A DNA stretch of 64,000 nt from assembly GCA_965262845.1 (NCBI GenBank), contig CBDHFX010000002.1, positions 434,001-498,000 on the forward strand, in the 5' to 3' direction. Each line of letters begins with the position of its first letter. Position 1 is the first letter of the stretch. The DNA comes from ECT2AJA-044 sp965262845 (GTDB lineage Bacteria; Bacteroidota; Bacteroidia; Flavobacteriales; ECT2AJA-044). Positions 52,781 through 61,023 of the stretch are shown here, piece by piece. The notes under the pieces were generated by a model. The model made no database searches, had not been told where the DNA came from, and worked only from the letters and a program-made list of their open reading frames with translations. The translations under genes were made by a program, and so were the position numbers.

Positions 52781-53357
52781 ATGGAGCAAACCTACAAATC
52801 TTTCACTTTTAAGGCTGATGGCATATTACGTGACCTTAAAACACCGTGTGGTGTTTGCCCCGCGTTTGATCCTTTGAGTGAAAAGGAACGCCCCGAAGTG
52901 ACAGATGTTACGGGCTTATGGGATACGGGGGCAATCGGTACCGCAATTAACAAGGGGTGTGCTCAAAAGATAGGGTTAAGACCAATTGGCGACACGAAGT
53001 CCTTTCACGCCGGTGGAGTATCGATAGTACATGTCTATGAAATTAATCTGTTTTTACCCAATAATGTTGCCTTCCCATTTGTCAAAGTGGCTGAACATAC
53101 TCTAAATGGGATAGATTTACTTATTGGCATGGACATCATTACAAAAGGGGATTTTGCAATTACGAACCTAGCCGGTAAAACAACTTTTTCTTTCCGCGTC
53201 CCCTCTATGGAGACACTGGATTTTGTAAAGAGGCCTGACAACTCTATAACATCGGAAGCTCTCGAGCCAGGAAAACAAAAAAAGGGTTGGTCGTAATGAA
53301 CCATGCCCTTGTGGAAATGGGAAAAAATATAAGCGGTGTTGCGGGGCTTCTGCTTAA
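52781..53357 (+). CDS. Retropepsin-like aspartic protease; SEC-C tail out of frame
   Basis: Residues 1-171 (to TAA at 53296) include the active-site LWDTGAIGTAI (D48-T49-G50-A51) and the flap/second half GIDLLIGMDIITKGDFAITN, as in single-domain retropepsins that dimerise. Dropping one base in the A7-G3 run at 53277-53286 opens the frame VGRNEPCPCGNGKKYKRCCG to TAA 53357, a SEC-C zinc motif. So the natural product probably ends with SEC-C. Coordinates include that part. Pairs with the DUF5678-like gene. Confidence 0.7.
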
Positions 53358-53456
53358 ACCTAATCTCTTGACCCTTTCAAGAATAAGCTACAGAAAGGCA
53401 CGGTTTGTATCTCATTTATAGCCCATTAAGCCTAACACGCTAACAATCAACGCATC

Positions 53457-54053
53457 TTACATTTGTATCGGGAGAAAGTACCTGATGCCGTACAAACAAA
53501 CACAAATCAACAAAGAACACGTATCAATCAACGTTGTTAGGGCTTTATCCGATTTTTTCCCTGGCAAGGATTTTATTCCCTTTAACGCAACTTCAAGTAA
53601 CCTGAAGAGGCTAGATATCGCAACCGTATCACTGAGAAGATTACAAGATAGAAGCACAACAACTGCTACAAGCCATCCGGACAAAATTGTAAAAGTCCAT
53701 TTAGCAAGTATTTTGCGAAGATTGATCAGCCTGGTACCTTCTGTTTTCAAGTTCTTTTTGGCGTTTTTGGTCTTCTTCTACAAGAGCGTTAATTTTATTG
53801 AAAGTGAAGTGCAAAAAATTACGCTTTCACTCTCTATATCAACATCTGTAACCTGCCCTTTTAGCGTACAGTATTTCCTAATATTTTTCATTAACTCCAC
53901 AAATATAGCCGAAACACTAACGCCTTGTATCACTATGTTAAAAACTTGCATTTGTCGCTCACTTTTCGCCAAAAGTGGTACACAAAATACTATGGGAAAT
54001 AAAAAAAATGGGTAGTTAGCCCGGTTTTCCATTAGTTTAGCGTATAGATTCAT
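53457..54053 (-). pseudogene. Membrane protein gene interrupted by TAG
   Basis: From ATG 54053 (1 bp after the DUF5131 stop): MNLYAKLMENRANYPFF, then a hydrophobic part (LFPIVFCVPLLAK) and helices to a TAG at 53780-53778. The same frame then continues with WTFTILSGWLVAVVVLLSC and TCSLLICVCLYGIRYFL to 53457. Alternatively two compensating indels (T6 near 53816 and A5 near 53745) give the better-looking middle ALVEEDQKRQKELENRR. Predicted: helical membrane protein, third gene of the TcmP unit. Confidence 0.45.
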
Positions 54054-54054
54054 A

Positions 54055-54774
54055 TTATGAAGGCTTAACCTTTGGCATTTGATCCCATGTTCTGTCATCA
54101 AGCATCCTACCTGTTCTCTTTTTGAATATACCACCCCATTGTTTAAAGAAGAACGGCACATTGCTGTTCTGGCACTGGTCACGAATATCCCTAACCCAAT
54201 CGGCTTCCATTGGCCTTGCTCCGGGTCCGGACTCGCCGCCGACAATTACCCAGTCAATGCCCGTGAGTTGAATTTCTGACAATGGCCCTAACAAGGGTTC
54301 GAGAGACAGAAATTTTGTTTGGGCGTCGGTAACCTTGAGCCACCTCAGGCGTTCAAGCCACTTTTCGGATTCAATGCTGGTCCCAAGCCAGATATTGGGA
54401 GTCCAATGGAGCTTTTTATTTAACCAGGCAACGCGTTTCGGTCGCTTGGTTAGCAATTGAAAGGTGTGTTGAGTTGCCCGGTTCATTGTTTCAAACACCG
54501 CTTTGATGAACGGGAACGGGACCGATTGGTGAAAAAGGTCGGACATGGAATTGACAAATACAAAGCGGGGCTGTTGCCAGGTCAGAGGGGCCCTGAGAGT
54601 TGATTCGTGGGTGGTAATGGAGAATCCATCCCTGTACTTTTGCACTCCCATGGCCTGAAGCCTTTTCGACATCCGCTCGGCATAACAGAACTTACAGCCC
54701 TGGCTGATCTTGGTACAGCCAGTAACCGGATTCCAGGTGACCTCAGTCCATTCTATTTTTGATTGCTTAGCCAT
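54055..54774 (-). CDS. DUF5131 (phage Gp37/Gp68-like) three-Cys protein
   Basis: A 239-residue protein. The N-terminus SKIEWTEVTWNPVTGC and KISQGCKFCYAERMS holds three cysteines (C20-x6-C27-x2-C30), the pattern after which its partner is named; WNPVTGC and the TKRPKR, GGESGPGARPM segments are family hallmarks. The Cys layout and fold suggest a radical-SAM-like metal site, but no activity is known to me. Located 2 bp downstream of tcmP. Confidence 0.88.
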   Translation of the reverse strand: MAKQSKIEWTEVTWNPVTGCTKISQGCKFCYAERMSKRLQAMGVQKYRDGFSITTHESTLRAPLTWQQPRFVFVNSMSDLFHQSVPFPFIKAVFETMNRATQHTFQLLTKRPKRVAWLNKKLHWTPNIWLGTSIESEKWLERLRWLKVTDAQTKFLSLEPLLGPLSEIQLTGIDWVIVGGESGPGARPMEADWVRDIRDQCQNSNVPFFFKQWGGIFKKRTGRMLDDRTWDQMPKVKPS

Positions 54775-54776
54775 GG

Positions 54777-55640
54777 CTATAGTTTCTTAATAATATGCTC
54801 TGCGATGCGTTTAGCAAGGTCAATCCCTTTGGGATTTCCGACAAAGAACATGAATTCAAACAATGGACCGTTTTTCGAATTCCTCAAAGTCCGTGATGGT
54901 TCGAGCAACCTATCCCCAAGGAGATCCTGAAGGTTGTTTTTGTAGATACTGACAAACCCATCTACGCCAGGATCCCGCTCAGGGTATCCAAAAAGGTTTC
55001 TGTCTGTTCGGTAAAGCTCTCGCCAGCTTTCGTCCCCGTATACCTTCGTAAGCCTTTCAACCCACTTTGGATCAATATCGTCCGGCTTGTTCGATTTTGG
55101 CAACATCCGCGAGATGGCCATAATTGGAAATAAAATCCATGTGTCCAAAGCTTTAAGCTCAGAAATTTTCTTAATGGTTGACCATTCAACTTCAGTGACA
55201 AACGGATCGAGAAAGAGTACGCCACGCCAGTTACGACTCCAATTTAGTTCATCCCTCAGAAAAGCGTTGGCTTCCGAATTCACGATCCGAATATCCCGAT
55301 TGGAATGACGCTCTTTCAGGGCTTTCAACTCATTGCACCGGGCAGTGTCCTCCTCTATAAAAACCAGCTTGTCAAACGGCTTTCTTTCTATGTCCAAAGC
55401 TCTTTTTGCCGATCCTCGGATGAAGCTATCGACTTCTTGATCTGCCAAGCCTTCAATTAAGCTACCGGCGTCTTGATCCCTTCTATTACCCATTTTTACA
55501 AAACCCGTACCTGCGAAGGCATCAATGTAAGCCAGCTCAAACGGCTTATTCTTCAATGCAGTAGTGTAGGCATTCAGATACTCTTCCAGTATATCCAGTT
55601 TTTTCTTAGTCCAGTCTCCGCCGTAATCTTCTGGATTCAT
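54777..55640 (-). CDS. tcmP: Three-Cys-motif partner protein TcmP
   Basis: A 287-residue protein. DWTKKKLDILEEYLNAYTTA at the N-terminus, YIDAFAGTGFV (Rossmann-like, methyltransferase-type glycine loop), FIEEDTARCNELK, and GVLFLDPFVTEVEW are typical. The fold resembles SAM-dependent methyltransferases. It always pairs with DUF5131-type proteins. Function unknown; both are met in phages and defence-rich regions. Confidence 0.88.
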   Translation of the reverse strand: MNPEDYGGDWTKKKLDILEEYLNAYTTALKNKPFELAYIDAFAGTGFVKMGNRRDQDAGSLIEGLADQEVDSFIRGSAKRALDIERKPFDKLVFIEEDTARCNELKALKERHSNRDIRIVNSEANAFLRDELNWSRNWRGVLFLDPFVTEVEWSTIKKISELKALDTWILFPIMAISRMLPKSNKPDDIDPKWVERLTKVYGDESWRELYRTDRNLFGYPERDPGVDGFVSIYKNNLQDLLGDRLLEPSRTLRNSKNGPLFEFMFFVGNPKGIDLAKRIAEHIIKKL

Positions 55641-55698
55641 GGCATTTAATAGGCTTGCTTCGGGGCAAAGTTAGCCAATATTTTGGATAGAGAATTCG

Positions 55699-55706
55699 TA
55701 ACTTTG
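55699..55706 (+). promoter_or_regulatory. Orphan copy of the R4 promoter box
   Basis: GAATTCGTAACTTTGCCATG has the core of the R4 promoter module (TAACTTTG) seen at 58018, 59461 and 61012, but no plus-strand gene follows. The next 80 bp contain CTGCCAACAATAAAGTAATT, similar to CTGCCAACAATGAAGCAATG inside the ImmA/IrrE gene, so a copy of that gene has probably been deleted here. Confidence 0.4.
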
Positions 55707-55812
55707 CCATGTAGCTGAATGGTCCAGATTTGGTAGATCTTTTTCCGTAGAAAAGCGGCTAAAAAAAGGCTGCCAACAATAAAGTAATTGGAAATACGGA
55801 GATCATCCTGAG

Positions 55813-56223
55813 TTATGGACAGGTATCTCTGCGGAGAAGGCTTTTGTGGTCTTTGGTTTGATAAACACGGCCACGAACGATGTTCTTGAAATCGGAATGT
55901 AATTTTTTATCCTGTGAGACCAGCAACCTGACCTTGGCAACCAGAGCTAAGGCGATAATGTGCGGGTCGTCAGAGCGCAATGCCGGCAATTTTTGTATCT
56001 CCTGCTCTACTAAATTTTTGTTGATAAATTTCATCTTGCCTTGTTCTCTATAGGCAACAAACAGACTTTTGTTGATGTAGTGCTCGAATTCGTTTTTCAT
56101 CTTTTCTGTAGGAGAGTAGGCTATCTTACCGGTTTTATCCATCCAGGTTCTTACAGGTTTCATGTCCTGATTCTTTGGGTTAAGAAAAAGGCCCAACATG
56201 TTTACGTCCAGGATCAGGCACAT
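55813..56223 (-). CDS. PIN-domain-like protein
   Basis: A 136-residue protein starting MCLILDVNMLG with the first acidic residue (D6) of PIN nucleases; further acidic positions are in YSPTEKMKNEFEHY, LRSDDPHIIALALV and LLVSQDKKLHSDF, the usual order of PIN catalytic residues. It begins 3 bp after the ATPase stop, so they form a pair. Probably an RNase-like effector. The 3' end lies in a repeat also at 57864. Confidence 0.7.
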   Translation of the reverse strand: MCLILDVNMLGLFLNPKNQDMKPVRTWMDKTGKIAYSPTEKMKNEFEHYINKSLFVAYREQGKMKFINKNLVEQEIQKLPALRSDDPHIIALALVAKVRLLVSQDKKLHSDFKNIVRGRVYQTKDHKSLLRRDTCP

Positions 56224-56226
56224 TTT

Positions 56227-57576
56227 TCAATCATTGCTAAAACCGAGCAGTTTTTTCGATTCATTGAGAAAAAAGTCTCTGTACCCCGATGGCACATCCA
56301 GCAAATTTGCCTGTTCATCAAACTTAATGTTGTGGACTTTGACACTGTTGCCTGCCGGTTCCAGATAAATGAGTGAAACGTCCTCCGGGGCAATTTTTTT
56401 CTTCATGATCTCGATGCGCGCCCGGTTGATCATGGCGTCACTATGTGTTTCGATCAAAAAACGATGCTCCCTTTGTTTTACCAGAGATGCGAGGAGTGAA
56501 GATAATTCTGCCTGAGCTTTGGGATGCAGATGCACCTCGGGTTGCTGCATCAGGAACGTCGTCTTTGGTTTGGCATCGAACAGACGAACCAATATAGGAA
56601 GAAGTTGACTAATGCCATAACCTACATCTAACACATTGACCCTTGGTCCTTTAACTCTAAATTCCAATTGAAACGGATCGCTCATGGATTTTCCAAATTT
56701 TCTGACCTTAACGTCCGTAAATAATCCGGAAGATCTTCCAAATTCGATCAGTTCCTCCCTGAAAGCCTCCCATCTCTTTTTATCTGTCTGGGACAGGGTC
56801 ATAAGAGCCGTTGGCACCTCACTACCATCGGGACTGGCATCCACTTTCAAAGGATCATAGGTTCGTTCCGGTTTGGCCCTAATGGGCGCAAAACTGTAGC
56901 AGTCCACTTCCAAATATTCGAAGTATCTTCTGTTTCTGATTCCCAATGCTTTCCAAATAGCTTCCAACGATCCTTTGAGTTCTTTTAGCTCGTTTGATAA
57001 GTCCTCTTGTTTTTCTTCTATATACGATAATCCTCCGGTCAGCCAACCAAAGGCGGCCATACTAATAAAAGGCTCTGAAAGTCCGATACGGAATTGTTTG
57101 TTGCCTCCATTTTCGGATGCCACAACACCACTTATTCCAAGAAGGTCTTGGAACTCACTAAGAATTCGTTTATCGGCTTCCTGCTTCAAAATGATTTCGC
57201 TGTTGCAGCCGGATAATTTCTGCTCCTGAACGATAGGTTCAGCACCTTTTTCCTTCTTCGCCAAGGTCAGAAGATACTCCACGTCTTCATTCTCCTTTTC
57301 AGACCCGAATTGAAAGCCCAGGCTAAAGTTCTTTTTTATAGGCCTGGATCTTTTGACCATGTCTGCAAAGACCCCCATCTGGTACGGCGGGAAGTTAAAA
57401 TCCAGGTTAGACAAATGCCTCCTTCTCCCAAAGCGAAAGAGCGCATCAAAACAGCCGAGAACGGTGGACTTGCCCGTACTGTTTTCGCCAACCAGAAAGG
57501 TAAGAGGGCGGATGTTGAACTCCTGCCGGCCGGCAAAGCAGCGGACATCTTCAATAATGAGTTTTCGGATATTCAT
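56227..57576 (-). CDS. OLD/RecF-like ATPase (AAA_15/AAA_21 type)
   Basis: A 449-residue ABC-type ATPase: Walker A LVGENSTGKSTVLG (30-37 core), a variable insertion with helices, VLDVGYGISQLLPILVRL as signature-like loop, Walker B TFLMQQPEVHLHP and H-loop LIETHSDAMINR. No TOPRIM domain is fused. Together with the PIN-like protein it makes an ATPase-nuclease pair; such pairs are common in anti-phage defence, but I cannot name this one. Confidence 0.85.
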   Translation of the reverse strand: MNIRKLIIEDVRCFAGRQEFNIRPLTFLVGENSTGKSTVLGCFDALFRFGRRRHLSNLDFNFPPYQMGVFADMVKRSRPIKKNFSLGFQFGSEKENEDVEYLLTLAKKEKGAEPIVQEQKLSGCNSEIILKQEADKRILSEFQDLLGISGVVASENGGNKQFRIGLSEPFISMAAFGWLTGGLSYIEEKQEDLSNELKELKGSLEAIWKALGIRNRRYFEYLEVDCYSFAPIRAKPERTYDPLKVDASPDGSEVPTALMTLSQTDKKRWEAFREELIEFGRSSGLFTDVKVRKFGKSMSDPFQLEFRVKGPRVNVLDVGYGISQLLPILVRLFDAKPKTTFLMQQPEVHLHPKAQAELSSLLASLVKQREHRFLIETHSDAMINRARIEIMKKKIAPEDVSLIYLEPAGNSVKVHNIKFDEQANLLDVPSGYRDFFLNESKKLLGFSND

Positions 57577-57863
57577 ACCACGTAACAGACAGCACCTGAT
57601 CAGTCAGGTTGCTTTTAATAGTATCTCAAAAGTATGGCTCAAAATTAGTCATTTTTTGAGACAGCCCTACCAAGGGAGGTCAATTTCGGAGGAAAGATCA
57701 GCCTGGTGCTCAAAAGACCAGCCGGGAGTTATCCGCCAGTATAAAAGAACCGGTGCGATCCATGACCGATCACCTACAGGCCGCCGTTGTGTTACCCATA
57801 ATGCCCTTTTGCAAAATGGTCCGTACTTCCTGTAAAACAAACCTTTCCTGCCTTTGAGGGAAG

Positions 57864-57941
57864 TTGGAAATACGGAGATTATCCTGGATTATGGACAGGG
57901 GTCGTTGCGCAGAGGATGTTGGCGATCTTTGGTTGCTACAT
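57864..57941. repeat. Repeat of the PIN gene 3' end
   Basis: GGAAATACGGAGATTATCCT and TTATGGACAGG repeat those at 55788-55860. On the minus strand it reads TKDRQHPLRNDPCP then a stop, compared with TKDHKSLLRRDTCP at the PIN gene end. So the 3' end of a second PIN gene remains here. The rest of the gap 57577-57863 shows no gene. Confidence 0.55.
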
Positions 57942-57959
57942 GGAACAGAAACGGCTGAA

Positions 57960-58030
57960 CTGGATCACTTACACCGCAGGGAGAACAATAAAATGGGAGG
58001 GGGAATCAGAGAATCCGTAACTTTGCCATG
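57960..58030 (+). promoter_or_regulatory. R4 promoter module, copy a
   Basis: TGGATCACTTACACC, GGGAGAACAATAAAATGGG, then GGGAATCAGAGAATC and the -7 box TAACTTTG at 58018-58025. The same ~70 bp occurs in front of two further genes (59397-59470, 60940-61020). It serves the first FRG-TPR gene. Confidence 0.6.
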
Positions 58031-58117
58031 TGGCAGTATGTTGGATGTGAAGGTCAAATCGGAGTCTTTCAGGGCGCTGTCCGAATCATTCGCACTTAAA
58101 AAGAAGAACGCAGCAGA

Positions 58118-59362
58118 ATGGATGAAAAAGAAGTTCAGGAAGTTCAGAAAATACTCTGGGAAATAACAGAAAAATCCCGGCAAGGAAACTATATATATCG
58201 GGGGGAACAGGAGCACTATCGCAAAATATCGTCCACACTCTATCGGGAATACGAAAATGATATTAACCCAAAGCACTTCGATATTGAAATCGCCCAAAAA
58301 GAGATGTTGGAAGAAGTCCGTAAATACAAAAACTTTACCGACGAAACAGGCATTTTAGCGGAGCTACAACACTACGGTGGAAAAACCAATCTGATTGATT
58401 TCACCACCAACTACCTCATTGCTTTATTTTTTGCCTGTGACGGTTCTTATAAGGAGGACGGGCGGATCATCTTACTGAACAAGGATACCAAAAGTTATCA
58501 GATCGAACTGCCAAAATTAAGCCAGAACAATCGGGCCATTTCCCAAAATAGCATTTTCGTCAGATCGAAGAAGGGCTATATCAAAAAAAAAGATGTTGTC
58601 ATCAAAAAAATACCTCAAAAATGGAAACAAGTGATTTTGGGTTATCTACAAAAATATCACGGCATTTCTTCTCGAACCATTTACAACGATCTATTGGGAT
58701 ACATCCAAAATCAACAAAAACACACAACCGCTTATGCGGAATTTTATAAGGGGCTCACTGCTTACAAAAACCGTGAATTCGAAGAAGCCATTAAATATTA
58801 CACGGAATGCTTGAAAATCAATCCCCAACTCGCTGAGGCATACAACAACCGGGGGGCTGCCAAGGGAGAATTGAGGGATTACCAAGAGGCAATCAAAGAC
58901 TACGATGAGGCCATTAAGATCAATCCCCAAGACGCTAATGCATACAAAAACCGGGGGCTTGCCAATAGTAACATAGAGAAGTACCCAGAGGCTATTGAAG
59001 ACTACGATAAGGCCATTGAGATTGATCCCCGATACGATAAGGCATATTACAACAGGGGGGTTAGCAAGGAGAAATTAGAAGATTACCCAGGGGCAATCAA
59101 AGACTACGATAAGGCCATTGAGATCAACCCTCAATTCGCTGAGGCATACAACAACCGCGGAAATGTCAAGCAAGAATTGAAGTATTACAAAGAAGCAATT
59201 GAAGACTACGATAAGGCCATTGAGATCAATTCCCAATACGCTGGGGCATACTATAACCGGGGATTTGCCAAGTTCGAGATAGGAGACCGGCAGGGTGCCA
59301 GGGAGGATGAGGAGAGAGCAAAAGAGATTAATCCCGACCTCCCCATCCCTCAGATTGAGTAG
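58118..59362 (+). CDS. FRG-domain protein with TPR repeats, copy 1
   Basis: A 414-residue protein. The FRG domain (~1-190) begins at YIYRGEQEHYRKISSTLYRE (YRG 27-29); ILAELQHYGGKTNLIDFTTN and RAISQNSIFVRS are further conserved points. From ~205 on there are about six TPR units of the class AEAYNNRGxxKxxLxxYxEA. FRG proteins occur in defence contexts; the biochemical activity is not known to me. Nearly identical TPR units point to recent amplification. Confidence 0.82.
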   Translation: MDEKEVQEVQKILWEITEKSRQGNYIYRGEQEHYRKISSTLYREYENDINPKHFDIEIAQKEMLEEVRKYKNFTDETGILAELQHYGGKTNLIDFTTNYLIALFFACDGSYKEDGRIILLNKDTKSYQIELPKLSQNNRAISQNSIFVRSKKGYIKKKDVVIKKIPQKWKQVILGYLQKYHGISSRTIYNDLLGYIQNQQKHTTAYAEFYKGLTAYKNREFEEAIKYYTECLKINPQLAEAYNNRGAAKGELRDYQEAIKDYDEAIKINPQDANAYKNRGLANSNIEKYPEAIEDYDKAIEIDPRYDKAYYNRGVSKEKLEDYPGAIKDYDKAIEINPQFAEAYNNRGNVKQELKYYKEAIEDYDKAIEINSQYAGAYYNRGFAKFEIGDRQGAREDEERAKEINPDLPIPQIE

Positions 59363-59396
59363 GGAAACCTGTCGGCGGCTCCCTCCTCAAAGCCCG

Positions 59397-59470
59397 GCCG
59401 AACTGGATCACTTACACCACGGGGAGAGTAATAAAATGGGAGGGGGAATCAGAGAATCTGTAGCTTTGCC
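59397..59470 (+). promoter_or_regulatory. R4 promoter module, copy b
   Basis: CGAACTGGATCACTTACACC, ACGGGGAGAGTAATAAAATG, GGGGGAATCAGAGAATCTG and TAGCTTTG at 59461-59468, 87 bp before the second FRG-TPR gene. The 35 bp upstream (GTAGGGAAACCTGTCGGCGG) are also repeated at 60910. Confidence 0.6.
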
Positions 59471-59554
59471 ATGTGTTTGAATGGTTTACATTTGGTAAAT
59501 GAAGCAAAAAATCAAAGGCGGCTACTGCACAGGGGGTGGGAGAAACAGAAGTAA

Positions 59555-60904
59555 ATGAGTGAATTGATAAAAAGTGTTGATGAATTCATTGCATGGACGA
59601 AGGAGTTGAAAGGCCGGATGTTTCTCTATCGCGGTCTCCCGGATGCGGATTGGCCGATAGAGTCATCGGCGTACCGCAGACTAAGGGAATCGGAAAAAAA
59701 CCCTCCGGAAAAAACCTTTCCTCAGACCATCTTTCAGGGTTACATCAACGAGCTCTTGGACAGAGCAAGCTTGCAGGAATTTCGATATCAGCGCGATCGG
59801 GAATTGTCGGATTTGGAGCTACTTGCTGAACTACAACACTACGGCGCAGCCACCTGTTTGATTGATTTCACCAGGAATGCCCTGATCGCACTCTGGTTTG
59901 CTTGCCGCGAAGAACGAAAAAAAGATGGAAAGGTGGTCGTAGCTATAGCGAAAGATGATATGGCTCGCGACAGATTTTCTACCGTGACCTCCAAAGAATT
60001 GAAATGGAAAATTGAGGAATTTTTTAAAGAGGGCAAACTGTGGCAATGGACACCTGGCGGCCCGAGTAGCCGCATTATTGCTCAACAATCCGTTTTTGTA
60101 TTTGGAGAAGGCGTGATAGGGAATGATCTGTACAAAGAAATTCAGATAGATGCGGAGAGCAAGGAACCCATTATCCTGACATTAGAAAAACTCTTTGGCA
60201 TCAAAGGAGAGCATCTTTTTAACGATCTCGCTGGCTATGCTCTATGTAACGCGCATGACAAGCCTTATGACTTGTCAGCCAAAGACTACTTTTCCTACGC
60301 TTTACAATTTGAACAACAAGGTCAATCTGGGAAAGCAATAGAATATTATGGCAAGGCCATTGAAAAGGATCCCCAATTCGCTGAGGCATACAACAATCGG
60401 GGTATTGTCAAGAGGAAATCAGGGGATTACTCAGGAGCAATCAAAGACTACAATAAGGCCATTGAGCTCAAGCCCCTATTCGCGGAGGCATATAACAACC
60501 GGGGGGTTGCCAAGAGAGAATTAAAGAAGTACAAAGAAGCAGTTGAAGACTACGATAAGGCCATTGAGATTGATTCCCAATGCGCTGAGGCATATAACAA
60601 CCGGGGGGTTGCCAAAGGAGAATTAAAGGAGTACGAAGATGCAATTGAAGACTACGATAAGGCCATTGAGTTCATGCCCCTATTCTTCGCTGAGGCATAC
60701 TACAATCGGGGAAATGCTAAGAAAGATTTAAAAGATTACCCAGGGGCCATTGAAGATTACGATGAGGCCATTAAGATCAACCCCCGATACGCTAAGGCAT
60801 ACTACAATCGGGGGCTTGCCAAGTTCGCAGTAAGAGACCGGAAGGGTGCCAGGAAGGATTGGGAGAGAGCAAAAGAGATCAATCCCGACTTCTCCATCCC
60901 TTAG
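59555..60904 (+). CDS. FRG-domain protein with TPR repeats, copy 2
   Basis: A 449-residue protein. The FRG domain holds MFLYRGLPDADWPIESSAYR (YRG 25-27), LLAELQHYGAATCLIDFTRN, ALIALWFACREERKKDGKV and SRIIAQQSVFVFG. Six or so TPR units follow, very similar to those of copy 1 even at DNA level, while the FRG domains differ clearly. So the TPR parts were homogenised or shuffled while the N-terminal domains diverged. Confidence 0.85.
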   Translation: MSELIKSVDEFIAWTKELKGRMFLYRGLPDADWPIESSAYRRLRESEKNPPEKTFPQTIFQGYINELLDRASLQEFRYQRDRELSDLELLAELQHYGAATCLIDFTRNALIALWFACREERKKDGKVVVAIAKDDMARDRFSTVTSKELKWKIEEFFKEGKLWQWTPGGPSSRIIAQQSVFVFGEGVIGNDLYKEIQIDAESKEPIILTLEKLFGIKGEHLFNDLAGYALCNAHDKPYDLSAKDYFSYALQFEQQGQSGKAIEYYGKAIEKDPQFAEAYNNRGIVKRKSGDYSGAIKDYNKAIELKPLFAEAYNNRGVAKRELKKYKEAVEDYDKAIEIDSQCAEAYNNRGVAKGELKEYEDAIEDYDKAIEFMPLFFAEAYYNRGNAKKDLKDYPGAIEDYDEAIKINPRYAKAYYNRGLAKFAVRDRKGARKDWERAKEINPDFSIP

Positions 60905-60939
60905 ATTGAGTAGGGAAACCTGTCGGCAGCTCCCTCCTC

Positions 60940-61020
60940 AAAGCCCGGCTGAACTGGATCACTTACACCACGGGGAGAGCAATAAAATGGGAGGGAGAAT
61001 CAGAGAATCTGTAGCTTTGC
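60940..61020 (+). promoter_or_regulatory. R4 promoter module, copy c
   Basis: CTGAACTGGATCACTTACAC, CACGGGGAGAGCAATAAAAT, GGGAGAATCAGAGAATCTG and TAGCTTTG at 61012-61019. It ends 4 nt before the ATG of the ImmA/IrrE gene, so the transcript should be leaderless or nearly so. Confidence 0.6.
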
Positions 61021-61023
61021 AGC

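Noticed and set aside
53485..54015. Plus-strand frame of 176 codons
   Set aside because: Antisense to the interrupted membrane-protein gene, which has clearer membrane segments and operon position.
54055..55640. Prophage, suggested by the Gp37/Gp68-like gene
   Set aside because: No capsid, tail, portal, terminase or integrase genes nearby; TcmP/DUF5131 pairs also occur outside phages.
57864..58166. Plus-strand frame of 100 codons before FRG-TPR 1
   Set aside because: Runs through the repeat of the PIN 3' end and the R4 promoter module and overlaps the FRG start; not protein-like.
58740..60880. CRISPR-like or minisatellite repeat array
   Set aside because: The ~102-bp periodic DNA is coding TPR repeats in two genes, not spacers.
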